NCBI RefSeq assembly: GCF_003628555.1
Contig: NZ_CP021731.1
Coordinates: 2,108,001-2,172,000, forward strand
Reading direction: 5' to 3'
Source of the DNA: Azoarcus sp. DN11
Lineage (GTDB): Bacteria > Pseudomonadota > Gammaproteobacteria > Burkholderiales > Rhodocyclaceae
DNA: 64,000 bases
The notes under the pieces are model-generated. The model worked only from the letters and a program-made list of their open reading frames with translations, was not told where the DNA came from and did not search any database. Below, piece by piece: positions 26,239 through 35,604 of this stretch (position 1 is the stretch's first letter; every line of letters begins with the position of its first letter). A program made the translations under genes and the position numbers.

Positions 26239-27465
26239 ATGACAGCCACGGCGTCGCCGTTCGATCCGCTGACACTGGGGCCCCTGCGGCTCCGCAACCG
26301 TTTCATCCGCGCCGGCGCGAACGAGGGCATGGTCGTCGACGGCGCGCCCAGCCGTGCGCTCGTGAAGCACCACCGCGACCTCGCCGCCGGCGGCGTCGGC
26401 CTGACGACCGTGGCCTACGGCGCCGTGAGCGAAGTCGGCCGCACGCTGCCCAACCAGGTGTGGCTGCGTCCCGAGATCCTGCCCGATCTGCGCGTGCTCA
26501 CCAGCGCGGTGCACGCGGAGGGCGGAGCGATCTCCTACCAGATCACGCACGGCGGCTCCTTCGTCACCTCGCTGAAAGTGCGCGGACCGACGATGAGCGC
26601 GTCCTCCGGCTTCAATAAGGCCGGGCTCCTGCGCGGCAACCTGTTCCAGCGCGCGATGACGGCCGAGGACATGGAGCTTGTGACGCAGCAGTTCGTCGAC
26701 GCCGCGCGCCTGTGCCGGCAGGCCGGCTTCGACGCGGTCGAGCTGCACATGGGCCACGGCTACCTGCTCAACCAGTTCATCTCGCCGCTGTCGAACCGGC
26801 GCCGCGACGCCTTCGGCGGCAGCGCCGAGAACCGCATGCGCTTCCCGGCGGCCGTGCTCGCGCGCGTCAAGGAGGCGGTCGGCCGCGACATGGCCGTGCT
26901 CGCGAAAATCAACGTCGCCGACGGCGTCCCGGGCGGCGCCACCGTGGAGGACGCGATCGTCACCGCCCGCGCGCTGCAGGCGGCGGGCGCCGACATGCTG
27001 GTGCTCTCCGGTGGGCGCAATGTCGAGTCGGGCTGGTTCATGTTCGGCAGCAATCACGACATGGACGAGATGCGGAAAGTGCTCGCGGCAAGCCCGCTGA
27101 CCGGCCTGATGCTCAAGTGGTCGCAGCACGGCGTGCCCCGCATCGCGTTCCGCGAGATGTACTTCCTCGAATACTCGCGCCGCATCCGCGCCGCGGTCGA
27201 CGTGCCGCTGGGTTACCTCGGCGGCGCCAAGTCGCTCGCCAACGCCGAACAGGCCGTGCGCGAGGGCTTCGACGCCGTCGTCATGGCGCGCGCGCTGATC
27301 CACGACCCGGGGCTCGTCAACAAGTACCGCGAGGGCAGTGCCACGCAGTCCGGCTGCACCAACTGCAACCGCTGCGTGCCCTACATCTACCACCCGGCCG
27401 GGACCTGGTGCGTGATGAGCCCGCCGAACGATCCCGGCCTCAACAAGATCCGCGCCGCCGGCTGA
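26239..27465 (+). CDS. NADH:flavin oxidoreductase / old yellow enzyme family
   Basis: A 408-residue TIM-barrel flavoprotein. ATG 26239 starts [26 protein letters not shown] is upstream. Active-site pair HMGH in [22 protein letters not shown] is intact. A C-terminal cysteine group, SGCTNCNRC plus a later WC, resembles the 4Fe-4S site of 2,4-dienoyl-CoA reductase-type enzymes, but the NADPH/FAD C-terminal half of those enzymes is missing, so electrons must come from another protein. It would reduce a conjugated enone or dienoyl-CoA. Placed between DUF1329 and the KstD-like gene, it is probably a ring-reducing step. Confidence 0.85.
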   Translation: MTATASPFDPLTLGPLRLRNRFIRAGANEGMVVDGAPSRALVKHHRDLAAGGVGLTTVAYGAVSEVGRTLPNQVWLRPEILPDLRVLTSAVHAEGGAISYQITHGGSFVTSLKVRGPTMSASSGFNKAGLLRGNLFQRAMTAEDMELVTQQFVDAARLCRQAGFDAVELHMGHGYLLNQFISPLSNRRRDAFGGSAENRMRFPAAVLARVKEAVGRDMAVLAKINVADGVPGGATVEDAIVTARALQAAGADMLVLSGGRNVESGWFMFGSNHDMDEMRKVLAASPLTGLMLKWSQHGVPRIAFREMYFLEYSRRIRAAVDVPLGYLGGAKSLANAEQAVREGFDAVVMARALIHDPGLVNKYREGSATQSGCTNCNRCVPYIYHPAGTWCVMSPPNDPGLNKIRAAG

Positions 27466-27509
27466 ACCGGCGAGCAGGCGGACTACATCCACCCCCAAGG
27501 AGACCCGAT

Positions 27510-28979
27510 ATGCAGCAGCAGTTTTCAGCATCGCGCCCGATCCGCGACGAGGACGTCCCGCGCTGGGACATCGAGACCGACGTCGCCGTGGTCGGCTTCG
27601 GCGCCGCCGGCAGTTGTGCGGCCATCGAGGCGCGCCGCGCGGGCGGGGAAGTGGCGATCTTCGAGGTCGCGGCAGCACCGGGCGGCAGTGCGGCCCTGTC
27701 CGGCGGCGAGGTGTACGTCGGCGGCAGCGGCGGCACGTCGGTGCAGCGCGCCGCCGGTTTCGAGGATTCCACCGAGGACTTCTACAAGTACCTCGTCATG
27801 GCCGGCGGCCCCGGCGCCGACACCGCCCGCGCCCGCGTCTATGCCGAGAACGCCGAAGCGCACTTCCGCTGGCTGCAGGAGCAGGGCGTACCGTACAAGG
27901 GCACGTTCCTGCCCGGCAAATGGCTCGAGCCGCACACCGACGACACGCTCGTATGGTCCGGCTCCGAGCAGGCCTGGCCCTTCTCGGCCGAGACCAAGCC
28001 CGCCCCGCGCGGCCACACCGCGCAGCAGGAGGGCTGGAGTGCCGGGCGCACGTTGATGCAAACGCTGTGCGGTCGTGCCGAGGCATTGGGCGCGAAGGTG
28101 CATTGCAACAGCCGCGCCCTGGCGCTCGTGACCGGCGCAGACGGCGCAGTCGTCGGCCTCGTCGTGCGCATCGACGGCGAGCCGCGCTACGTGCGCGCGC
28201 GCCGCGGCGTGGTGCTGTCATCGGGCGGATTCATCACCAACCGCGAGATGGTCGAACGCTACGCCCCGGACGCGCTCGTGTGCGAGACACCCGTATCCGC
28301 CGGCAACGACGACGGCTCGGGCATTCGCATGGGAATGTCCGTCGGCGCCGCGGCAATCCACATGGACCAATTCTTCGCGACCCTGCCTTACTTCCCGCCC
28401 GAATCGCTGGTGAAGGGCATCTTTATCAACGAGCGCGGCGAGCGCTTCATCAACGAGGACGCCTACCACGGCCGCGTCGCCCACTACGTGCTGCGCCAGC
28501 CCGGCGGGCGCGCGTGGCTGATCGTCGACGACGAAATCTTCGGCCGCCCGATGATCCACCGCGACATCACGATCGTCGCGGTCGGCGAGACCTGGGAGGA
28601 GCTGGAGCAGGAACTCGCACTGCCCGCGGGCAGCCTCCTGCGCACCGTCGAGGCCTTCAACCGCGAGGCCTCAGAGGGTCGCGATCCCGATTTCCACAAG
28701 GCGCCGAACTGGCTTCGGCCGCTGACGAAGGCTCCGTTCGCCGCGCTGAGCTATTGCCGCGGAGATATTCCGGGGCATGCGTTCACGCTGGGAGGGCTTG
28801 CGACGGATACCGATGGCGCCGTGCTGGATGAGGTCGGGCGGATGATTCCCGGGCTCTTTGCTGCGGGCCGCTGCGCCTGCGGACTGCCGCGCTGGGGGGA
28901 GGGGTACAGCTCGGGGATGTCGCTGGGGGATTCGACGTTCTTTGGGCGAAGGGCAGGGCGGCGCGCAGCCGCCGGCTGA
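27510..28979 (+). CDS. FAD-dependent 3-ketosteroid dehydrogenase-like protein (KstD/Kst4D type)
   Basis: A 489-residue flavoprotein of the fumarate reductase/KstD family. ATG 27510 has AAGGAGA upstream. FAD motif G29-x-G31-x2-G34 in [17 protein letters not shown]; then [16 protein letters not shown]-terminal [36 protein letters not shown]. These match the steroid 1- or 4(5alpha)-dehydrogenase subgroup better than fumarate reductases or succinate dehydrogenase. It would introduce a double bond into ring A of a 3-ketosteroid. Last gene of the DUF1302-DUF1329-OYE operon. Substrate inferred. Confidence 0.82.
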   Translation: MQQQFSASRPIRDEDVPRWDIETDVAVVGFGAAGSCAAIEARRAGGEVAIFEVAAAPGGSAALSGGEVYVGGSGGTSVQRAAGFEDSTEDFYKYLVMAGGPGADTARARVYAENAEAHFRWLQEQGVPYKGTFLPGKWLEPHTDDTLVWSGSEQAWPFSAETKPAPRGHTAQQEGWSAGRTLMQTLCGRAEALGAKVHCNSRALALVTGADGAVVGLVVRIDGEPRYVRARRGVVLSSGGFITNREMVERYAPDALVCETPVSAGNDDGSGIRMGMSVGAAAIHMDQFFATLPYFPPESLVKGIFINERGERFINEDAYHGRVAHYVLRQPGGRAWLIVDDEIFGRPMIHRDITIVAVGETWEELEQELALPAGSLLRTVEAFNREASEGRDPDFHKAPNWLRPLTKAPFAALSYCRGDIPGHAFTLGGLATDTDGAVLDEVGRMIPGLFAAGRCACGLPRWGEGYSSGMSLGDSTFFGRRAGRRAAAG

Positions 28980-29043
28980 GGCCAGTCGAAACAATCAAGC
29001 GGCCGCGCACAACACCGGCCACTTCTCATCCCTCGATTCGGTA

Positions 29044-29235
29044 GATCAACGGGAAGTCACCGCCAGGCTGCCCGAGTCAAAACGGGCGGCGCGCCTCTTC
29101 AACCTGGCTCGCGCCTCTTCCATTGCCACAAGGCGCTGTTCGTCCATCCCCTGCGGGTCGCGACTTCTCCCCGACGTAGACCTTGATTTCGGCCCAGGCC
29201 TCGCGAGCAGACCTCCGTCCTGCGCTGGAGGCTTT
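29044..29235 (-). pseudogene. Possible frameshifted remnant in the 520-nt gap after the KstD-like gene
   Basis: On the - strand one frame reads AREAWAEIKVYVGEKSR and, after an apparent +1 shift, another continues DPQGMDEQRLVAMEEARAR and on to a stop. Both read like natural protein but neither has a start. I do not recognise the family. The rest of 28980-29501 holds no supported gene; 29340-29500 is the AT-richer leader of the AIPR gene. The remnant marks the left boundary of a low-GC island. Confidence 0.3.
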
Positions 29236-29501
29236 CGAACGAGGGGCAGTGTTACGAAACCTCTATTCAACCGCACCGGCAGGCAGGTGCAAACTGGTGT
29301 GAAGCGAACCTCGGTCGCCATGCCATCTGCACTTTGACAGTGCTGACGTGTATGATCAACATATAAATCGAGCAATCGAAAAAATACCGATTAGTTCTAT
29401 TTCTCCATTCGTACTCTGGATTACACAGGACGTCGCTGCATATGCAGAGCATATGCTGTCCGCGCACGTTAGAAGTCACAAACAACCAACGGAGGCAACC
29501 C

Positions 29502-31262
29502 GTGACGTCAGAACAGTCAACTTGGCAAGCAGCTCTTGAGGCTCGGGATGACCTAGAACAATACGGAGACAACGCCATCGGTCTCTTCGCGCTCGCACTC
29601 CGTTTCGCGTTGGACGACATACATAGCGTCGCTGCGGAATCGGTCACGGACGGAAACGACGACAAGAAATGCGATCTTATCTTCATTGACCGCGAAGAAG
29701 GTGTCGCGGTCATCGCCCAGTGCTACTTCTCCTCAAAGGACAAACGAAGCGCGCCAGCGAACAAAGCGTCAGACCTCAATACCGCCGTTGCTTGGCTCCT
29801 GCAGCGCGAAGTGGCGGCATTGCCGGAACGTCTCCGCTCAGCCGCCACGGAACTCCGTTCGGCAATTTCCGATGGCGCCATTCAGCGCTTCGAAACTTGG
29901 TATGTACACAACTTGCCCGAGTCGACCAACGTGGATGATGAACTTTCCACAGTGGCCGCAACTGCCAAAACAGTGATAGATGCCCTGCACCCCGCTTCTA
30001 GAGTCTCAATCTCAACGGCCGAAATTGGACGCGGGACGCTTGAGGCGTGGTACTTGGAGACCCTTTCGCCTATTCTCGTCAATGATGAGGTCAAGATCGA
30101 CGTCGAGTCGGGCTTTGCCCTGAATACTGGGGCGTGGTCGGCGTACGTAACTGCGGTCCCTGCGCGAGTGCTGCACCGGCTGTACAACAAGCACAAGACA
30201 CGGCTCTTTTCAGCGAACGTCCGCGACTATTTGGGGTCACGTAGAAGCGACGCAAATATCAATAACGGCATCAAGCGAACCGCTCAGTCATCGCCCGCGG
30301 ATTTCTGGGTCTTCAACAACGGCATAACCGTTCTGACACATCACTTCGAGGAGGTGGTTGTCAAAGGGCGAAGACAGCTTCTAGTCCGCGGCGTTTCCAT
30401 CGTCAATGGCGCTCAGACCACTGGCGCGATTGGATCGTTGACAAAAGCGCCGGATTCCACGGCCCTTGTTCCGGCTCGCTTTGTTCAAACGTCCAAGCCG
30501 GAGCTGATCTACGACATCATTCAATACAACAACAGTCAAAACAAAGTAACCGCTTCGGACTTTCGAAGCACTGACCGAATTCAGAAGCGGCTTCGCGAGG
30601 AAGTGGCTGCGATCCCGAATGCGAAGTACGAAGGCGGCCGGCGCGGCGGTCACAAGGACGTCATAGAACGCAACAAGAACCTTTTGCCCTCCTACACCGT
30701 CGGCCAAGCCCTTGCCGCTTTCCATCAGGAGCCACTTACGGCCTATAACCTCAAGAGCGAAATTTGGGTGTCTGACCAAACGTACGCGCGCTTCTTCAAC
30801 GACGACACTACTGGTGCCCATCTGGTCCTCTGCTACGCCCTGTTGCGGGCCGTCGAAGAGACTAAGCGAAGTCTCGTTGGAAAATCGAAGTCGGAGGCTG
30901 GCCTTACAGCACAAGAGACACAACTCCTCTCCTACTTCAGGCATCGGGGCTCGACCTATCTGTTCGTTTCTGCAATCGCCTCGTGCATGGAGACGTTTGT
31001 AGGAAGGCGAATCCCCGTTCCCGCAAGAATTTCCTTTGGACAAAAGACATCACCGAAGCAGGCAACGCAACATTGGGCTGAAGTAGTGAGGCTTGTCTCC
31101 CCGTTTTGCCAGCAACTTGTCGACGCGCTCAGCGACGGACTGAAGAGTAACGAGCGTGCGCAGAAAGCGATCACGACGTTCCGAAGCCTTGTTCAGGCAA
31201 CTTCGGGCGCTAATGCCGATGCCTACAAGAGGTTTGCCAAATCTGTCGCTCTCAGCAAGTAA
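29502..31262 (+). CDS. AIPR-family protein (abortive infection phage resistance)
   Basis: A 586-residue protein starting at GTG 29502 (GGAGG 6 nt upstream; an ATG at 29442 is less likely). The AIPR core is LFSANVRDYLGSRRSDANIN then FWVFNNGITVL and SIVNGAQTTGAI, followed by YNNSQNKVTASDFRSTD. The N-terminal domain has CDLIFIDREEGVAVIAQCYF, matching the position where other members carry a D...QxK nuclease-like motif, although the Lys is not in its usual place. Known AIPR proteins act in phage abortive infection or as parts of modified restriction systems. Base composition is clearly lower in GC than its neighbours, suggesting recent transfer. A small gene of unknown function follows after 85 nt. 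Confidence 0.85.
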   Translation: MTSEQSTWQAALEARDDLEQYGDNAIGLFALALRFALDDIHSVAAESVTDGNDDKKCDLIFIDREEGVAVIAQCYFSSKDKRSAPANKASDLNTAVAWLLQREVAALPERLRSAATELRSAISDGAIQRFETWYVHNLPESTNVDDELSTVAATAKTVIDALHPASRVSISTAEIGRGTLEAWYLETLSPILVNDEVKIDVESGFALNTGAWSAYVTAVPARVLHRLYNKHKTRLFSANVRDYLGSRRSDANINNGIKRTAQSSPADFWVFNNGITVLTHHFEEVVVKGRRQLLVRGVSIVNGAQTTGAIGSLTKAPDSTALVPARFVQTSKPELIYDIIQYNNSQNKVTASDFRSTDRIQKRLREEVAAIPNAKYEGGRRGGHKDVIERNKNLLPSYTVGQALAAFHQEPLTAYNLKSEIWVSDQTYARFFNDDTTGAHLVLCYALLRAVEETKRSLVGKSKSEAGLTAQETQLLSYFRHRGSTYLFVSAIASCMETFVGRRIPVPARISFGQKTSPKQATQHWAEVVRLVSPFCQQLVDALSDGLKSNERAQKAITTFRSLVQATSGANADAYKRFAKSVALSK

Positions 31263-31347
31263 CTGCTAAGAGGCATAACACCTACTGTCCACCGACGCTC
31301 CGCCTATCAGCTGCGCGTCCCTGAACTTGGACGCTGAACCTTGTAAC

Positions 31348-31956
31348 ATGGATAGCGAACGGATGGTCCGGGTAAGTTTCGACAGAGAGCAGATTAAGGC
31401 GTTGAAGCTGCACGCTACACGCGGACGCCCATATTGGGACAGAATTAGCGTTGCACTCGCGTTTCGGTTACTGGATACATCGGACCCTTACTTCAGTTAC
31501 TTCGCAGTTCTTGACGAATTGGACTACATGGAGGGGATAAGGCCGGCTTCTTCCACGAAGGCAGAGGAACAGTTCAGGCGAAAACCGTTACATCCGCTTT
31601 GGCATAAGCACTTCTTTCTTCCGAAGCACGTATCCCGAAACGTAGACGTGCGTTGGAACCTTCTCGACGGTGGAAATAAGGACCTCACAAAGATGCTTGG
31701 GGAGGTCACAGAGAATTTTGGTGAAGACCCGGAGGTGTGGACCAACTACCTTACACATCGTTTGGTAGTTCAAGGATTTGAAGAAAGAGCACGTCGCGGC
31801 TTGACGGGGGACTGGATAATTTTCGGGAAACACGACGGGAAGAATTTCTACTTGGACCTCGCCGTTCACGAAGAGGGAGACGAGCACGGGGCTGCCGCGC
31901 TGCTGCAAAGAATTAGGGCTGGTAGCCAGGCCGAGTTCCCATTCTTCTTTGAATGA
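31348..31956 (+). CDS. Unknown protein downstream of AIPR gene
   Basis: A 202-residue protein; ATG 31348 is preferred over TTG 31327, but no good ribosome site is seen at either. I do not recognise it. It is soluble, rich in aromatic and charged residues (HPLWHKHFFLPKHVSRN, TGDWIIFGKHDGKNFYLDL) and lacks signal peptide, membrane segment or an obvious catalytic motif. GC content is as low as the AIPR gene, so the two probably arrived together; it may be a partner (regulator or immunity component) of the AIPR protein. Confidence 0.65.
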   Translation: MDSERMVRVSFDREQIKALKLHATRGRPYWDRISVALAFRLLDTSDPYFSYFAVLDELDYMEGIRPASSTKAEEQFRRKPLHPLWHKHFFLPKHVSRNVDVRWNLLDGGNKDLTKMLGEVTENFGEDPEVWTNYLTHRLVVQGFEERARRGLTGDWIIFGKHDGKNFYLDLAVHEEGDEHGAAALLQRIRAGSQAEFPFFFE

Positions 31957-32049
31957 ACTCGCAAGGCCGTGCATGCCAGGACCTGATTCAAACAGTCGCA
32001 CAGTCCGGTGATTTTGAACGCTGGCTCCATTTTAACGTCGTGCTCACGA

Positions 32050-32078
32050 TTGACAAAGTGTAGCCGATCGGCTACAGT
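32050..32078 (+). promoter_or_regulatory. Promoter and palindromic operator of the toxin-antitoxin pair
   Basis: TTGACA (32050-32055), 17-nt spacer, TACAGT (32073-32078). The perfect 18-bp palindrome TGTAGCCGATCGGCTACA (32059-32076) fills the spacer, a typical place for antitoxin autorepression. Transcription would begin close to the toxin ATG at 32085, and no Shine-Dalgarno is seen, so the mRNA may be leaderless. Confidence 0.8.
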
Positions 32079-32084
32079 TCATTC

Positions 32085-32381
32085 ATGGTCGAAATTCGGA
32101 AAACCGAGATTTTCGCTCAGTGGCTCGACGCCTTGCGCGACATCCAGGCGCGGGCGCGAGTCCAAGCCAGAATCGAGCGTCTTGCCGGTGGAAATCCCGG
32201 CGACGTCGAGCCCATTGGCGAAGGTGTTTCCGAGCTGCGAATCAATTATGGTCCCGGTTGCCGGGTGTATTTCAAGCAGCGAGGGCGTGAGTTGATCATC
32301 CTTCTGGCCAGTGGTGACAAGAGCACTCAAGCAAAAGACATCAAGGCGGCCTTGCGTCTCGCGCGAAACCTGTCGGAGTAG
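32085..32381 (+). CDS. RelE/HigB-family toxin
   Basis: A 98-residue type II toxin of the Gp49/HigB subgroup (addiction-module killer protein). Features: EIFAQWLDALRDIQARARVQARIERL helix, GVSELRINYGPGCRVYF strands, IILLASGDKSTQAKDIKAA C-terminus. Such toxins are ribosome-dependent mRNA endonucleases. The antitoxin gene follows after 5 nt, the toxin-first order usual for HigBA. It is part of the low-GC island. Confidence 0.9.
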   Translation: MVEIRKTEIFAQWLDALRDIQARARVQARIERLAGGNPGDVEPIGEGVSELRINYGPGCRVYFKQRGRELIILLASGDKSTQAKDIKAALRLARNLSE

Positions 32382-32386
32382 CCGCT

Positions 32387-32686
32387 ATGGCCAAAACCGC
32401 TACCACTCGCTATGACGTTGCAGAGCACCTCCGAACCCCGGAGGAAATGGCGGCTTATCTTGAAGCGTGCCTGGAAGAGGCAGATGGAGATGCTGCCTTT
32501 ATTGCAAAAGCGCTTGGTGATATTGCCCGCGCCAAAGGCATGGCTCAGGTCGCCAGAGATGCCGGGCTCTCCCGCGAAAGCCTCTACAAGGCTCTTTCGG
32601 GGGAACGCAGCCCTGGCTTTGACACGATCCTCAAGGTAATTGGTGCTCTCGGGCTGAAACTGCATGCCGAGGCCAACCATTCCTGA
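32387..32686 (+). CDS. HigA-family antitoxin
   Basis: A 99-residue Xre-type antitoxin (putative addiction-module antidote). HTH region AQVARDAGLSRESLYKALSG then SPGFDTILKVIGALGLKL. It should bind and neutralise the upstream toxin and repress the operon through the 18-bp palindrome at 32059-32076. Confidence 0.9.
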   Translation: MAKTATTRYDVAEHLRTPEEMAAYLEACLEEADGDAAFIAKALGDIARAKGMAQVARDAGLSRESLYKALSGERSPGFDTILKVIGALGLKLHAEANHS

Positions 32687-32855
32687 GGAAAGCGTCGACC
32701 AACCCAGCAGCCGAGCGGAACTGGGAGAAACGCCGTGCAGGCCGGTCACTTCGACGTGAGAAATGGTTCTGTAGCGGTAGCGTGGCATGACTAACAGCAA
32801 TGCGTCGCCGTCGATCCTGGAGTCCGACGGTCGGAATCGGCCGGGCCGGGACCGA

Positions 32856-34280
32856 CTAAACCCTTGATTCCCCTAATGGGCGAGCTTCAATCGCTGGCCC
32901 GCGGTTCGCCGATGCAGGCAGTCGCAAACTAAGCACAAACGCCAGCCCGATCAGCCCGACGAGCAGCCACCCAACGGTCCCGAGCGCCGCGGCCAGCGCG
33001 TCCGGCGTCCCTTGCGCCTTGTGAAAAGCCAGCGACGCGCTGAAGGTCGCGAGCGAGACCGACGATCCGGTCGGGGAGCCTAGGTCGCGCAGGGTGCTGA
33101 AGAGGCCGGTGCCGGCGCCGAGGCGGTCGGGGGGGACGGCGCCGAGGGCGAGTTTCATGACGGCGGGGGTGTTGCAGCCCATCGCGAGGCCGAGCACGCA
33201 GACGGTGGCGATGACCATCCAGAGCGGCGTGTCGCTGCGCAGCGTGAGCAGCAGGGCGAGGCCGGCGAGCGTGCCCGCCAGGGCGGCGGTGGTCACGTGG
33301 CGGGGGGCGATGCGGTCGACGAGGCGGCCGGCAAGCGGGGAGGAAAGGACGCTGCTGCCGTAGAGGAAAAGGGTGACGAAGCCGAACTGCGCAGCGTTGC
33401 CGCCGGGGCGGCCGGTGACGAAGTAGGCGAGCGAATAGACGACGCCGCTGAAGGACAGCAGGTGCAGCCAGTAGATGGCGCTGGGCAGCGCGAAGGCGGG
33501 GCGGCGCAGGATGGCGATGTCGATGACGGGCGCGGCGACGCGCTGGCTGTTGCGCCATAGCAGCGTGAGGCCCGTGAGGCCGGCGACGACAATCAGGGCG
33601 GTGTAGGGCGAGCGCAGGCCGAAGTTGCCGATCCAGGTGGGCAGGGACAGCAGCGCGGCGATGGTCGTGAAGAGGTAGAACGCGCCCTTGAGGTCGAACG
33701 GCGCGGGAGAGCGTTCACTGCGGATGTCCGGGACGAGCAGGGCGACGGGGACGATGCCGACGAGGGCGAGCGCGCCGCTGATCCAGTACACGCTGGGCCA
33801 GCCGAGGCGGTCGATGAGGAGGCCGCCGAGCAGGCCGCCGCTGGCGGCGCCGAGCGTCATTGTCATCGCGAAGATGCCGAGCGCCATGCCGCGGCGCTGT
33901 TCCGGGAAGAGATGGCCGATGTAGGCGAAGACGCCGGGCAGGATGCAGGCGACGCCGAGGCCCTGGGCGAAGCGCGCGGCGAGGAAGACGTGGAAGGTCG
34001 GGGCGGTTGCGGCGGCGAATTCCGACAGCGCGAACACGAGCAGCCCGGCGAGCAGGACGCGCTTGCGTCCGCGCTGGTCGCCGAGGCGGCCCATGATGGG
34101 CGCGAATACGGTGAGTCCCACGAAGTAGGACATCAGCACGAGCGCGGCGAGGTTGATCGGGATGCCGAAATGCCGCGTCAGGCCGGGCAGGGCGGGCGCC
34201 TGGAAGGCGGCGGCCTCGATGGTGACGAAGGTGCCGAACAGCAGGGCGGCGTAGATCTTCCACGCGGTGCGCGAATCCAT
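32856..34280 (-). CDS. MFS transporter, DHA2-type multidrug exporter
   Basis: A 474-residue integral membrane protein with about 14 hydrophobic segments. MFS motif A-like sequence is GRLGDQRGRKRVLLAG between helices 2 and 3; motif C-like LGAASGGLLGGLL follows in helix 5. Extra helices and the GxGLFSTLRDLGSPTGSSV segment late in the protein suit the 14-helix DHA2 drug:H+ antiporters. It may export toxic intermediates of the neighbouring pathway or an antibiotic. It ends 170 nt from the toxin-antitoxin pair; a palindromic repeat lies upstream. Confidence 0.88.
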   Translation of the reverse strand: MDSRTAWKIYAALLFGTFVTIEAAAFQAPALPGLTRHFGIPINLAALVLMSYFVGLTVFAPIMGRLGDQRGRKRVLLAGLLVFALSEFAAATAPTFHVFLAARFAQGLGVACILPGVFAYIGHLFPEQRRGMALGIFAMTMTLGAASGGLLGGLLIDRLGWPSVYWISGALALVGIVPVALLVPDIRSERSPAPFDLKGAFYLFTTIAALLSLPTWIGNFGLRSPYTALIVVAGLTGLTLLWRNSQRVAAPVIDIAILRRPAFALPSAIYWLHLLSFSGVVYSLAYFVTGRPGGNAAQFGFVTLFLYGSSVLSSPLAGRLVDRIAPRHVTTAALAGTLAGLALLLTLRSDTPLWMVIATVCVLGLAMGCNTPAVMKLALGAVPPDRLGAGTGLFSTLRDLGSPTGSSVSLATFSASLAFHKAQGTPDALAAALGTVGWLLVGLIGLAFVLSLRLPASANRGPAIEARPLGESRV

Positions 34281-34323
34281 GGAGACTCCCGGTGGGTGAG
34301 GGGAATTGTGATGAGCGGACGGG

Positions 34324-34490
34324 TTCCTCCCCCTTCAAGGGGGAGGCTAGGAGGGGGATGGGTTTCGGCGACGCCCGCTAGACCCATCCCCACCCCGACC
34401 CGGGAGCCTCCGCTTCGCTCCGTCGTTCGGCAGGCGGCAAGCGATGCTCGCCGAAACCCCTGCCTCACCCCCTTGAAGGGGAGGGAGGAA
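34324..34490. repeat. Palindromic intergenic repeat, copy B
   Basis: Starts GTTCCTCCCCCTTCAAGGGG and ends CCCCTTGAAGGGGAGGGAGG, inverted ends as in the other copies, with internal CCATCCCCACCCC and a CTAGGAGG segment. It fills the gap between the MFS and alkene reductase genes. Confidence 0.85.
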
Positions 34491-34527
34491 CCGTGTTCCC
34501 GACACGCCGTTGCGCTTGTGCTTTGGG

Positions 34528-35592
34528 TTACGCGGCCAGCGACGGGTAGTCCGTGTAGCCGCGCGACCCCGGCGTGTACAGCGTGCCCTGGTCGAACTCG
34601 GCGAGCGGGGCGCCGTCGCGGAAGCGGCGGACGAGGTCGGGGTTGCCGATGAAATAGCGCCCGAACGAGACCGCTTCGCCTTTGCCTTCGGTGAGGATGC
34701 GTTGGGCGCTGGCGAGCTTGAAGCTGTCGTTGGCGATGATCGGGCCGCGGAAGTTGGCGCGGGCGAGCGCCAGGGCGTCGAGTTCGCGTAGCGGCGAGCG
34801 CATCACGTGCAGGTAGGCGAGGCCCAGCGGGTCGATCGCCTGCAGCAGGCCGGAGTAGGTCTGCACCGGATCGTCGTCGAGGACGTCGTTGAAGGGGTTG
34901 GCGGGGCAGATGCGCAGGCCCACGCGGCCCGCGCCGGCGGCGGCCGCCATCGCTTCCAGCGTTTCGACGACGAAGCGCAGGCGCTTTTGCGGGGTGCCGC
35001 CGTAGGCGTCGTCGCGCAGGTTGGTGTTGGCGGCGAGGAACTGCATCGGCAGGTAGCCGCTCGTGCAGTGCAGTTCGACGCCGTCGAAACCGGCTTCCAG
35101 CGCATATTCGGTCGCGCGGCGGTATTCCGCGATGACGCCCGGGATCTCGTCGGTGCGCAGCGCACGCGGCAGGTCGTATTCGACCATGCCGGCGACATCG
35201 GTGAAGATCTTGCCGGCGGCGCGGACGGCCGAGGGGGCGACCGTCTCCGTGCCGGGATCCTTGTTGAGGTGGCTGGCAACGCGCCCGACATGCATGATCT
35301 GCAGCACGATGCGCCCGCCTTCGCGATGCACCGCGTCGGTAACCTTGCGCCAGCCGGCGATTTGCTCGCCGGTGTGGATGCCGGGCGTGCGGCAGTAGCC
35401 CTTGCCGTTGGCGCTGGGCTGCGTGCCCTCGGCGACGATGAGGCCAGCGGTGGCGCGCTGGCGGTAGTACTCGACCATCAGCTCGGTGGGCACGTCGCCC
35501 GCGCCCGCGCGGCTGCGGGTCATCGGTGCCATGACGATGCGGTTGGCGAGCTCGATGTCGCCGAGCGTGAGCGGGGAGAACAGATCTGGCAT
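34528..35592 (-). CDS. Old yellow enzyme-type alkene reductase with altered active site
   Basis: A 354-residue flavoprotein like NemA (N-ethylmaleimide/2-cyclohexenone reductase). FMN and substrate segments: MAPMTRSRAG, LQIMHVGRVA, GVELHCTSGYLPMQFL, ANDSFKLASAQRIL, SFGRYFIGNPDL. The active-site pair is normally His-x-x-His/Asn; here it reads HCTS, so the second residue is Ser. Activity or substrate preference may differ. It lies 12 nt downstream of the SnoaL-like gene in the same - strand operon and probably reduces an enone ring. Confidence 0.87.
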   Translation of the reverse strand: MPDLFSPLTLGDIELANRIVMAPMTRSRAGAGDVPTELMVEYYRQRATAGLIVAEGTQPSANGKGYCRTPGIHTGEQIAGWRKVTDAVHREGGRIVLQIMHVGRVASHLNKDPGTETVAPSAVRAAGKIFTDVAGMVEYDLPRALRTDEIPGVIAEYRRATEYALEAGFDGVELHCTSGYLPMQFLAANTNLRDDAYGGTPQKRLRFVVETLEAMAAAAGAGRVGLRICPANPFNDVLDDDPVQTYSGLLQAIDPLGLAYLHVMRSPLRELDALALARANFRGPIIANDSFKLASAQRILTEGKGEAVSFGRYFIGNPDLVRRFRDGAPLAEFDQGTLYTPGSRGYTDYPSLAA

Positions 35593-35604
35593 GTGCGGGC
35601 TCCT

